Assembly: GCA_014804615.1 (NCBI GenBank)
Contig: JAAUZL010000024.1
Location: 288,809 to 352,808 of the forward strand
Reading direction: 5' to 3'
From: Lachnospiraceae bacterium
Lineage (GTDB): Bacteria > Bacillota > Clostridia > Lachnospirales > Lachnospiraceae
DNA: 64,000 nucleotides
Every line of letters starts with the position of its first letter. The stretch's first letter is position 1. A program made the position numbers and the translations under genes. Positions 44,666 to 52,707 of the stretch are shown piece by piece. The notes below the pieces were generated by a model. The model had not been told where the DNA came from and ran no database searches. It was given only the letters and a program-made list of their open reading frames with translations.

Positions 44666-45979
44666 TTATTTTTCTTTCTCTGTCTTTTCCTCGACCAGAG
44701 TAATCTCCACCCTGATCTGCGAAAGTATTTGTTTTCCCCGCTTCATGGCTTCCTCCGCCGCCTCTCCCACCGTGATCACATGACCCAGTCTGTCGTTGCT
44801 GGAATGGGTGCCGCACACCGTATCTCCCGTTTTTTTGTAGATCACGATTTCCTCTACGCCTTCTTCCCCGTAAAGAGACTCAGGCACGGTGATCCCAGCA
44901 AGCACACCCTGCGCCTCCTCCGGTGCATGAATGAAATGAATGGCCGCGCCGCGCTGCCGCTTGGGTGTAAGATCCGGCTTTTCTCCTGTCGCCAAGAGGA
45001 CAGAAGCTCCCACCATATCGATTCCTGTAGAAAGAGGCACCAGTTTTGAAGTGATAAAATCGCCCCCCAAACGGGCAGCCAACTCCACGACCTTAGGACC
45101 CTCTTCGGTTACCTTGATCTCCACATGGGCGGGCGCATTCCCAATACCGATGGCTTTGATTGCCTGCACTGCCACTTGTCGTATCTGCTCCTGCGTTTCT
45201 CCATCCAACTGACTTGGCTCGCAGTGGGCCAGCTCTACGAAATAAGGGAGCGGCGTGATATACTTGTCCGTGATCGAGAGGATATGGGGTTCGCCCTCCA
45301 CCACAATAGCCTCCACACTCACCTCCGGACCCTGCATATATTCTTCCACCAACACAGTGCCGTTTCTGGAGTTGCTCTTGCTGTACTCATATGTCTTTTG
45401 TTTCAATTGAAGAAGCTGCTCAGCGTATGCAGAAAGTCGTCTCTTCTGCTCCTGCTTGCTCATCTTCAATGCCTCGCACTCAAGAAGCATTACGCCCCGG
45501 CTCCCCGCATTGTCCGCCGGCTTCACGATACAATGGCCATCCAGTCTGTCCACCGCATCCGAAAACGCCTCAAAATCAACCGTCACATAATAGTCAGGTA
45601 TCGGTACGCCGCATTTTTTTAAACGCTCCCGCATCTTGTCTTTAATGGTGGCGCAGAGGGAATTCTCATAGGACAGGTCCGGCCGTTTTCCCAGCTTTTC
45701 ATTGACATAGGCCGCTGTCCGCACCGGACCGTCACTGGTGGAGGTGATTACCACATCAGGCTCATAAATCAGCGCCTGCCTGTAGACCTCCTCCTGATCC
45801 AATGTGCTCACCACCAGCTTTTCATCCGCCAGGGCAAACCCCACCGCATTCTCATCATAATCCACCAGGATCACCCGATAGCCCAATTCTTTTGCCTTCT
45901 CGATGGCGGGTACCTGCAGGGCGCTGGCCCCTAGGATCATCATTTTTTTCTGTTTCTCACTCACTTCGGTTTTTTCCAT
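44666..45979 (-). CDS. ATP-grasp domain ligase
   Basis: The protein of about 437 residues has a PurK/CarB-like preATP-grasp start (KMMILGASALQVPAIEKAKE), the ATP-grasp loop HCIVKPADNAGSRGVMLL, an EEYMQGPEVSVEAIVVEGE block and the C-terminal Glu/Asn-type metal site in VVELAARLGGDFI. It joins a carboxylate to an amine or similar nucleophile using ATP. It lies between pseI and the sialyltransferase-like gene, so it may modify the nonulosonic acid, which has a carboxyl group and amino groups, for example by adding an amino acid; this is inference. The ATG at 45979 has GAGGAAGCGG; 46000 is an alternative. Confidence 0.78.
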   Translation of the reverse strand: MEKTEVSEKQKKMMILGASALQVPAIEKAKELGYRVILVDYDENAVGFALADEKLVVSTLDQEEVYRQALIYEPDVVITSTSDGPVRTAAYVNEKLGKRPDLSYENSLCATIKDKMRERLKKCGVPIPDYYVTVDFEAFSDAVDRLDGHCIVKPADNAGSRGVMLLECEALKMSKQEQKRRLSAYAEQLLQLKQKTYEYSKSNSRNGTVLVEEYMQGPEVSVEAIVVEGEPHILSITDKYITPLPYFVELAHCEPSQLDGETQEQIRQVAVQAIKAIGIGNAPAHVEIKVTEEGPKVVELAARLGGDFITSKLVPLSTGIDMVGASVLLATGEKPDLTPKRQRGAAIHFIHAPEEAQGVLAGITVPESLYGEEGVEEIVIYKKTGDTVCGTHSSNDRLGHVITVGEAAEEAMKRGKQILSQIRVEITLVEEKTEKEK

Positions 45980-46006
45980 CAAATCCGCTTCCTCAGCCAT
46001 CAGAGT

Positions 46007-47062
46007 TTATTCCACATACTTCCAGTCCATCGGCGTTCCACGGGAAATGTCGCACCGTGCCCGCTTCCCCAATATCTCCTCATAATACCTCGGCGCCATA
46101 CCGAAGGCGGGTCTGATCGACCGCATATTTTCAGCCGTGAAAACGTCTCCCTTTTTCATGTCTGCTGTCACAAACAGGGAGCGGCCCTCCTCCCGGCTTC
46201 TCTCCTGCTTCTCGGTCAGACAGTAGGTGACTTTCCCCAAAGCTTTCTCCACGATGCGGATCTCATCCACCATACGCTTAAACTCCGCAAGTTCCATGGA
46301 AAACGCCCCATCCGGGCCGCCGTCCGCCCGTGCCAGCGTAAGATGTTTCTCCACCATCACGGCGCCCAGCGCCACACCGGCCACCGCCACAGCGCTTCCC
46401 ATGCTGTGATCGGAAAGCCCCGTCAGACAGTCAAAGGTCTCCGCCATATGGGGGATCACCCTGAGATTCATATCCTCATAGGGCGTGGGATATGTGGACG
46501 TACACTTCAAAAGTATGATCTGTTCGTTTCCTTCCTCCCGGCAGGTTCTGACCGCCCTCTCAATATCCTCCAGATAAGCGATCCCCGTTGCCATGATGAC
46601 AGGCTTTCCAAGTCCCGCTATCTTACGGATCAGCGGAATATCCTGTATCTCAAAGGATGCGATCTTATAGGCGGGCATCTTCATCTTCTCCATAAAGTCC
46701 ACCGCCGTGAAATCAAAGGGCGAGGAAAAACACTCCATCCCCAGATCGTTGGCAAGCTTCATAAGATCCGGCTGCCACTCCCAGGGCGTGTACGCCTCTT
46801 TAAATAAATCATAACAGGTTCTGCCGTCCCAGATCGTTCCCTGGGTAATCTGAAAATATTCATTGTCACAGTCCATGGTAATGGTATCCGCCGTGTAGGT
46901 CTGCAGCTTCACCGCATCGGCTCCCGCCTCATGAGCTGCCCTGATGATCTCTTCGGCCCTCTTTTTATCCTGCAGATGATTGGCCGATACCTCCGCCACG
47001 ATGAAGGTCTGCTCTCCCTCTCCCACATATCGATTCCCGATTTTAATTTTCTGCTGATCCAT
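46007..47062 (-). CDS. pseI: Pseudaminic acid synthase (PseI, NeuB family)
   Basis: The 351-residue enzyme begins with FIVAEVSANHLQDKKRAEEI and continues AGADAVKLQTYTADTITMDC, typical of PseI within the NeuB family. It also has KIASFEIQDIPLIRKIA and TGLSDHSMGSAVAVAGVALG, followed by VEKHLTLAR. A C-terminal SAF antifreeze-like domain (about 285-351; GRSLFVTADMKKGDVFTAEN) closes the active site of the partner subunit. It condenses the 6-deoxy-2,4-diacetamido altrose product with phosphoenolpyruvate. The start at 47062 has AGAAAGGG upstream. Its usual partner pseF is separated from it by the 9 kb AT-rich island. Confidence 0.93.
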   Translation of the reverse strand: MDQQKIKIGNRYVGEGEQTFIVAEVSANHLQDKKRAEEIIRAAHEAGADAVKLQTYTADTITMDCDNEYFQITQGTIWDGRTCYDLFKEAYTPWEWQPDLMKLANDLGMECFSSPFDFTAVDFMEKMKMPAYKIASFEIQDIPLIRKIAGLGKPVIMATGIAYLEDIERAVRTCREEGNEQIILLKCTSTYPTPYEDMNLRVIPHMAETFDCLTGLSDHSMGSAVAVAGVALGAVMVEKHLTLARADGGPDGAFSMELAEFKRMVDEIRIVEKALGKVTYCLTEKQERSREEGRSLFVTADMKKGDVFTAENMRSIRPAFGMAPRYYEEILGKRARCDISRGTPMDWKYVE

Positions 47063-47491
47063 ACATTTCCCTTTCTGATGATTCGCCGCCTTCATACAAT
47101 ACAGGCATAAGGTCTAACCGTCTGCTCTCTCACACGTTGCTACGGAGCATTTGTCTATATCACAAGCCATGATAAAATGAGGATTTTTATTCATATTATC
47201 CTCAATATCAGCTTATTTTTCTGGTTATTAAAATTTTAGAAGCATTTTAGAAACACGATCTTGGATACTCTTGAGTAAATCTTGTTTAATTTGAAACAAA
47301 TTTATTCAAACTATTGTTTCAATACCCAATATGAATCTTGCTGATTAGTTGAGTATCAAACCAACCCTTAAACCAATTGTTAAACCAATTGTTATTTTAT
47401 TAATATTGGTTTAATCCCGAAAAAGGCTAATTACAAGCCTCTCAACATTTTTAAGATATCATTATCAAACCAATTCTTAAACCAATTTTAC
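47063..47491. other. AT-rich spacer at the left edge of the inserted island
   Basis: No gene is seen in these 429 bases. Two loose inverted repeats occur: TGAGGAT/ATCCTCA (47178-47184 and 47198-47204) and a 9-base perfect pair TTGAAACAA/TTGTTTCAA (47291-47299 and 47314-47322). A regular repeat array follows at 47358-47485. The pseI ribosome site and probably its promoter lie at the left side. Base composition changes here from the mixed glycan genes to the AT-rich island. Confidence 0.7.
47358..47485. repeat. Array of AAACCAA motifs at 12-bp spacing
   Basis: AAACCAA occurs at 47358, 47370, 47382, 47467 and 47479 (exact 12-base steps within each group), with one inverted copy TTGGTTT at 47406, which is 24 bases after 47382. 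The flanks are similar (TTAAACCAATTGT). Such phased repeats look like protein-binding iterons or a recombination site. They lie directly downstream of the AlbA_2/GHKL gene. Confidence 0.75.
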
Positions 47492-49207
47492 TTAATCATT
47501 CTGCTTGTCTTTGACTAAAACCCAATGGGAAATTTGTTTGTTATCAGAATCCGTGGTTATAATCCCCTTTCTCTTAAGCGCTGTAAGCAATGTTAAAACT
47601 TTTCGCTCCTTCTGACTGGAAGAAAGCGTATCTGGAAACTTGCCAACCAGCAAATCACGTATTGCAGCCTTATTTGCTTTTCCGAATTCTTCAAGATAAT
47701 TAACAATCATATCTTGATAGTATTTGTTGTCAAACGCCTTATTTTTTATATACTGTGCTTTATCCTCCGCCGTTTTTGCCAGAGGAGCTGCCAAATACAA
47801 GTTATTTACTCGCCCCTCCACCAACTTGTGCTTCCTTAAATGTGCTGTTGCTTCCCTAGAAATTGGTTTTCCTTTTTGCACCTGATCCAGCAAATAGACA
47901 GTCATCAAATTAAGATCCTCATTATCATGGAGCAAGTAAGTAAACTTCTCGTTTATCTCTTTCCCATAAATTGACACCTTAACTCTGTCATTTGACGTAA
48001 TGTCATAGTCTGGCAACGGAAAGAACTTCTCCCGCTGAATGTGAAATACTCGCCGGATTCCCGTTGTCTCTGTATCTATCATCTTAAACATCACCATCGC
48101 TTCTGCCAAAAGCTGATTACGATAGAACGGAGATGTATATCCGGGGTTCAAAATAGGTTCTATACTTTCTGGAATGAAGCTCCCCGGATTTGTAAGAATC
48201 AATTCATCTTCAAATTCATTGACATAGATTCGCCCACCTAAATTATAATTAGAATGAGCAATACAATTATTGAGCAATTCCCTCAATACCCATGTATCAT
48301 ATTGCTTGGTTTCCATTGGGAATAATGTCATTTGATCCGGCATATACCTATATGTGAGGTTTCGGATATTTCCCAGAATCCTGTCACTAAGTGTAATAAA
48401 AGGTATCTTGAATATCTTATAATCTTTTACCATCTCCTTTGAATCATAAATACGCCATGAAGCCTCCGGCACGCTCTCAAACAGATAATCATATGCGGAA
48501 TTCCCCAGTAGCAGCATTGCTGCATTTGTAACCTTGCCATTGACAACCAGCTTCCTTCTCTCCAGAAACTCCTCGTCCGTCATTTGATCCACTTCATCAG
48601 AAATATGCTGTTCATCCATCTTTTCCTTATACTTATTTCTTGCAATAGCAATGGCATCTGCATCCAAATGCTCAATTGTGGCATTAGGTATAAATCTCTT
48701 CGACCAATCCAACCTTACCTGCCGCCGAATGCGTTCTCGTTTTTCTTCCGATAATGGTACAAGCGATTCTCCGTCACGACCATATTCCTGATTATGCCAT
48801 CCTGTTGGAATAGCAGTTATAGCTGCTGGTATTTGAAACATTATCACTCGTTTTTCATTTCCATCTACTATCGGGAAAATCTCGTAAATATCAATAAACG
48901 AAATACCACCTGTAGTAGCAGAACCAATTTCATGTTTTAAAGTGTCCAGACCATTACTGTTTCTATACTCAGTCCCCACAATCTTTCGTTTCTTATTATT
49001 TACTCCAAATACAAGCCAGCCATATTGCAGACCACGTAAATTGGCTTCATTACTTAACGCAGAGAAATAACGTCCAATCTTGTCCCTGTCATAATCCTTT
49101 CCGGCTTCCTTGAACTCAACCACTTCATCTTCCCAATTATCAATCAAGCTATAAAGCGTGAGGATCATCTCTTCATTTTTTGATTTCTTTAATGACTTAA
49201 TATCCAT
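47492..49207 (-). CDS. AlbA_2 (Schlafen-type) plus GHKL ATPase-like regulator protein
   Basis: The 571-residue protein has an N-terminal AlbA_2 domain (about 25-120; EVVEFKEAGKDYDRDKIGRY, GWLVFGVNNKKRKIVGTEYR), a middle region, and a HATPase_c_4-type segment with RELLNNCIAHSNYNLGGRIY and ELILTNPGSFIPESI. A winged-helix-like C-terminus with RKVLTLLTALKRKGIITT follows. Proteins of this build are usually DNA- or RNA-binding regulators and often sit in mobile or defence regions. It is last in the island, 53 bases after the radical SAM gene, so it may belong to the same transcript. The ATG at 49207 has AGG nine bases upstream. Confidence 0.8.
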   Translation of the reverse strand: MDIKSLKKSKNEEMILTLYSLIDNWEDEVVEFKEAGKDYDRDKIGRYFSALSNEANLRGLQYGWLVFGVNNKKRKIVGTEYRNSNGLDTLKHEIGSATTGGISFIDIYEIFPIVDGNEKRVIMFQIPAAITAIPTGWHNQEYGRDGESLVPLSEEKRERIRRQVRLDWSKRFIPNATIEHLDADAIAIARNKYKEKMDEQHISDEVDQMTDEEFLERRKLVVNGKVTNAAMLLLGNSAYDYLFESVPEASWRIYDSKEMVKDYKIFKIPFITLSDRILGNIRNLTYRYMPDQMTLFPMETKQYDTWVLRELLNNCIAHSNYNLGGRIYVNEFEDELILTNPGSFIPESIEPILNPGYTSPFYRNQLLAEAMVMFKMIDTETTGIRRVFHIQREKFFPLPDYDITSNDRVKVSIYGKEINEKFTYLLHDNEDLNLMTVYLLDQVQKGKPISREATAHLRKHKLVEGRVNNLYLAAPLAKTAEDKAQYIKNKAFDNKYYQDMIVNYLEEFGKANKAAIRDLLVGKFPDTLSSSQKERKVLTLLTALKRKGIITTDSDNKQISHWVLVKDKQND

Positions 49208-49260
49208 AATCAAAACCTCATTTTGATCTTCCTGTCATACCTACCTAAATAGTTTCCCAA

Positions 49261-51123
49261 TTACCCCTCTTTACCCATAGCTCGTTCTGCATCCTCCCGC
49301 TTTATACGATAGTAGGATAAAACCTTTAAAATCTCTAAATCATCTGTTAGATTTTCATAATCAGAAAAATCATTTGTTTCTATAATCGGCTTAGCTATTG
49401 CCAGTTGCGCATCTGTTAAATTTTGAAAACTATTCCACCATTCATCTGTCAAACCAATGCCCTCAAAGTAAAAACGGTATATTATCATAGCCTCCGGCAT
49501 ATAAAGCAATTTCATAAACTCATCTTCATCACTTCCAAACGCTTTACAAAAAAAAGAATATCCCTTTCCCACTTTACCTTTTGTCGAATTAAGTACCGCT
49601 TGGATTGTGCGAATAAACTTTCTGTTCCATTTCTCGCCAATATAATCTCTGTTGCTAAAATAATCAGGATCTTCAATTGGATGATACTTCATTGGAAATG
49701 AGTATATACTAACATTCAATTCCTCACACAAATCCACATTTAGCTTTAACCGCCTATATAGATCCACTGGTTCATCCTTATAATTATATAAAACATAATT
49801 TGATAAACTTGTATGACCAGCCTCTACCGCAGTTCGCACAGCCTTCTTATAAATATCATGCAGTTCCCAATGGTCAAATGCAATTCGCACTGGTCTAATA
49901 GGAATTTCAAACAGTTTTCTCATATTTGTATCAATAATTAATCTAGCATCAATCCCTTGATTAAAATCAACAAAACGTCTTCTCGGTCGCTTTTTACTAT
50001 ACATTTCTTCAAAATATGGTTTAACAACTTCATATGTTTCTAAAATAGCTTCTTTTTTCGCCGTATAATCCTTTAACAAATGCTTTTTTTCCAACAAATC
50101 ATATACATCTTGCAACTTAGAACCATATTTCGAAATCAGTATCTGATACTGCCGCACTACTGTTTTTATATAAGCTTTTTCATTGTAGCCATTTTTAATA
50201 TTTTCTACTGCAACTTCAAACATATTTGGCTCTACAAAAACACTATCATTTGTAAATCCTGCTTTTTTAATCTCATCAATGATTTTGTCAAATTGACATG
50301 AAGCAAGGACATTATTATCCAATAGCAATAAATCCTTTTTCCCGCCAAATTGCTTACTTGCCCAGTCTACTTGCTCCGCAATTGGTAAATAGTTTTTATA
50401 TTCCGGTTCAAGTTTAGGAACAGCACAAAAAGCACAATGATTGACACACCCTCTGGTCATATATGCCAAATATCCATCATGAGCGGGATATACATAATCA
50501 ATTTCTTCCAAAATCGAATAATCCAACGGCAACGTATCGATTATTATATCATTATCGTCTAAAACCCCTGCATAACTTAATGTTCCAGCAAACGGCTTGA
50601 TTCCCGTAGCTTCATAAACTCTATCTTGAAGAATGGTTGCCATAACCCCGCCAACCATAACATCCTTTTGATCCTTGCACAATTTTTTTACAAAATTAAT
50701 TGTATCAATCGTAATATCCCAATAGAATGTAAATAATGTTGTAATTCCTACACGATCATAAATCCTGTTTTCAGGCAAAAAATACTCTTCATTATGAAAA
50801 TACCTTCGATAATATTTAAATAATTCCAAAATAATAATATTCTCATTCACTAAAGGAATCTCTAATAAAACAGCTTTTGTTCCTCTTTTTAAATATTGAC
50901 AAATCTGAGGTTTATATTGCTCCCAAAAAACACTATCATCATTAGAATACAATTGCTTCAATAACGCCTCATATGTATCGTTTAAAACCAATTCTTTAAG
51001 ATTACCCTTAAAAAAAGTTACATCATCTCCAAGTTCTCGATAATATGTTGCAATCTTCATAAGTCCCATTGGCGGATACTTATTTTTATAATTTGGTTCA
51101 ACAAGCAAAACCTTTCTACTCAT
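49261..51123 (-). CDS. Radical SAM protein of an uncharacterised group
   Basis: The 620-residue protein has the cluster motif RGCVNHCAFCAVP, with Cys226, Cys230 and Cys233 (C-x3-C-x2-C). The N-terminal 200 residues begin KVLLVEPNYKNKYPPMGLMK, as in B12-binding-type radical SAM proteins, though a cobalamin DxHxxG signature is not seen. Later blocks RRRFVDFNQGIDARLIIDTN and IRPVRIAFDHWELHDIYKKA fit the TIM-barrel part. The ATG directly follows the stop of the Hsp90-like gene with no gap, so the two are translationally coupled. The substrate is unknown; a radical SAM enzyme beside HerA/NurA-type genes is unusual. Confidence 0.85.
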   Translation of the reverse strand: MSRKVLLVEPNYKNKYPPMGLMKIATYYRELGDDVTFFKGNLKELVLNDTYEALLKQLYSNDDSVFWEQYKPQICQYLKRGTKAVLLEIPLVNENIIILELFKYYRRYFHNEEYFLPENRIYDRVGITTLFTFYWDITIDTINFVKKLCKDQKDVMVGGVMATILQDRVYEATGIKPFAGTLSYAGVLDDNDIIIDTLPLDYSILEEIDYVYPAHDGYLAYMTRGCVNHCAFCAVPKLEPEYKNYLPIAEQVDWASKQFGGKKDLLLLDNNVLASCQFDKIIDEIKKAGFTNDSVFVEPNMFEVAVENIKNGYNEKAYIKTVVRQYQILISKYGSKLQDVYDLLEKKHLLKDYTAKKEAILETYEVVKPYFEEMYSKKRPRRRFVDFNQGIDARLIIDTNMRKLFEIPIRPVRIAFDHWELHDIYKKAVRTAVEAGHTSLSNYVLYNYKDEPVDLYRRLKLNVDLCEELNVSIYSFPMKYHPIEDPDYFSNRDYIGEKWNRKFIRTIQAVLNSTKGKVGKGYSFFCKAFGSDEDEFMKLLYMPEAMIIYRFYFEGIGLTDEWWNSFQNLTDAQLAIAKPIIETNDFSDYENLTDDLEILKVLSYYRIKREDAERAMGKEG

Positions 51124-52692
51124 TTATTTACTCAACTCTTCCTGTATTTTCTTTATAACCATTTCTGCCATATCTTTGGGAAGTATTGATTTAATAATCG
51201 CATAAATACGAGCAATCAATTTCTGCTCTTTCTTTCCATACTTAGATAATGACTGAGTTAAATACTTATTATTTTTTTCAGGGGATTCGTTTTCTTCTTT
51301 TTTTATTTCTTCCTGTTTTTCCGTTTCATCTTTACTTTTATATGTCTTTTCTATTTCAGTAAACACTCTGGCATACACTTCATTAGAATCAGCATCTTTT
51401 TTACGATTTTCAATCTCTCGCTTTGCTTTTTCTGCTTTTTCGCGTTCTTGTTCAATCTCTTTTTTTACATTTTCTTTCTCATTGTTGTCAATAAATCCTG
51501 CATTATTTACTTTCTCTTGATATTCTTTCTCTTTTTCCGTAAAATTAGCAATCGACTTCTGTGCACTCCGAACCTTACTTGCATAATGATAAAGATCATA
51601 TAACTCTAAATAGAAGAAATTATGTACTATGTCCTCAAACTCTTTAAGCGCAGGTGTCGGATTAAAATAATCTCTCCTTGCATTCGGAATCAACCGATTA
51701 TCCAGCACAAATAATTCCCCTATAAAATAGCCGTTTCCACGTGATTCCTTAAAATATTTGGGATATCCAAGTGTATTCTCATCCCCAATTTGTATATTTT
51801 CTTTACGCAACCGAATACACCTCATGTCATTAATTACTGGAATATATTTTTCATATTTCGCAATCCCATACCACAACCATGCAACGGGAGTACCATCACT
51901 TGCCAAAAATTTTTTAAATTCTACATCATATATTTCATCATACTGCTTTTTGTTCTCAGCAGTTCCTTCACATAATCCCATTCTATATGGTTTAAATAGC
52001 TGATTTCCATTTACCAAAACTGTATATTCATCTATTTTAAAGCCTTCGTTCTTCGCAAACTCATATATTTTCTCATAAAAACTGAAATAATTAGCATATG
52101 GCACTGGCGCAACTGACTGAAGATAATTAATAACCTGTTCTGCATCAAGAAGATCATCACTTTCAAAAATAACATCTTCCATAACCACTTCAAAAAAATG
52201 GTCTTCTTTCTTGGCATCAATATACGAAACATCTGTAATCATATCTATTAATTCATCTGATGATGGATGCAACCTCGGATCTGCGACTATCTCTTTCAAA
52301 CGAACTCCATCCCATTTAATAATTGATTCTTTATCTTCTCCTTTTACAGAGGTTCTGAAAACCAAAGTATCACAGTATCCCAAACCTGCCAGTCTACCAA
52401 TTCCTCGAAAGCCTTTATCTGTATTTCTATCTTTTTCAGAATCAGCCACATCCGTCATTTTTTTCTTAAAATCTCTCATAGGAATTCCCATAGCATTATC
52501 GTGAACGGATATTTTTCTTTTATTATACTCAATAGCTATGTCTATACTAGCTTCTTCTTTATCCAACAATCCTTTTTCAATGGCTTTATCTATAGAATCG
52601 GCAGCATTTTGAACAAACTCGCGATAAACAGTAAAGCTATTTTCATACATTGCAACTGTTAAATTTTCTAAAAAATTTTTTCCTACTGCCAT
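51124..52692 (-). CDS. Hsp90-like GHKL ATPase
   Basis: The 522-residue protein has a Bergerat ATP fold at its N-terminus: the N-box YREFVQNAADSIDKA (about 23-37), the HDNAMGIP loop (about 64-71) and the glycine-rich lid GFRGIGRLAGLG (about 95-106). The overall layout is Hsp90/MutL-like with a middle domain. A long charged coiled coil (about 395-475; EQEREKAEKAKREIENRKK) precedes a short C-terminal helical domain. It has GAGGTGC before the ATG and follows the HerA gene by 15 bases. A chaperone-like or clamp role with HerA and NurA is inference. It is not the housekeeping HtpG or MutL by length and sequence. Confidence 0.85.
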   Translation of the reverse strand: MAVGKNFLENLTVAMYENSFTVYREFVQNAADSIDKAIEKGLLDKEEASIDIAIEYNKRKISVHDNAMGIPMRDFKKKMTDVADSEKDRNTDKGFRGIGRLAGLGYCDTLVFRTSVKGEDKESIIKWDGVRLKEIVADPRLHPSSDELIDMITDVSYIDAKKEDHFFEVVMEDVIFESDDLLDAEQVINYLQSVAPVPYANYFSFYEKIYEFAKNEGFKIDEYTVLVNGNQLFKPYRMGLCEGTAENKKQYDEIYDVEFKKFLASDGTPVAWLWYGIAKYEKYIPVINDMRCIRLRKENIQIGDENTLGYPKYFKESRGNGYFIGELFVLDNRLIPNARRDYFNPTPALKEFEDIVHNFFYLELYDLYHYASKVRSAQKSIANFTEKEKEYQEKVNNAGFIDNNEKENVKKEIEQEREKAEKAKREIENRKKDADSNEVYARVFTEIEKTYKSKDETEKQEEIKKEENESPEKNNKYLTQSLSKYGKKEQKLIARIYAIIKSILPKDMAEMVIKKIQEELSK

Positions 52693-52707
52693 ATAGCACC
52701 TCGTTTA

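Noticed and set aside
43594-47062. Sialic (Neu5Ac) or legionaminic acid synthesis
   Set aside because: PseB-, PseC- and PseI-type motifs are the better match, and no NeuC/GlcNAc-epimerase or LegB/LegC-type set is seen.
47358-47485. Possible CRISPR array
   Set aside because: The repeat unit is only about 7-12 bases with no 30-base spacers, and no cas gene is present; it is an iteron-like array.
49261-51123. Radical SAM gene as a viperin (antiviral ddh-nucleotide synthase)
   Set aside because: Viperins are much shorter and carry the cluster motif near the N-terminus; this protein has about 225 residues before it and different flanking blocks.
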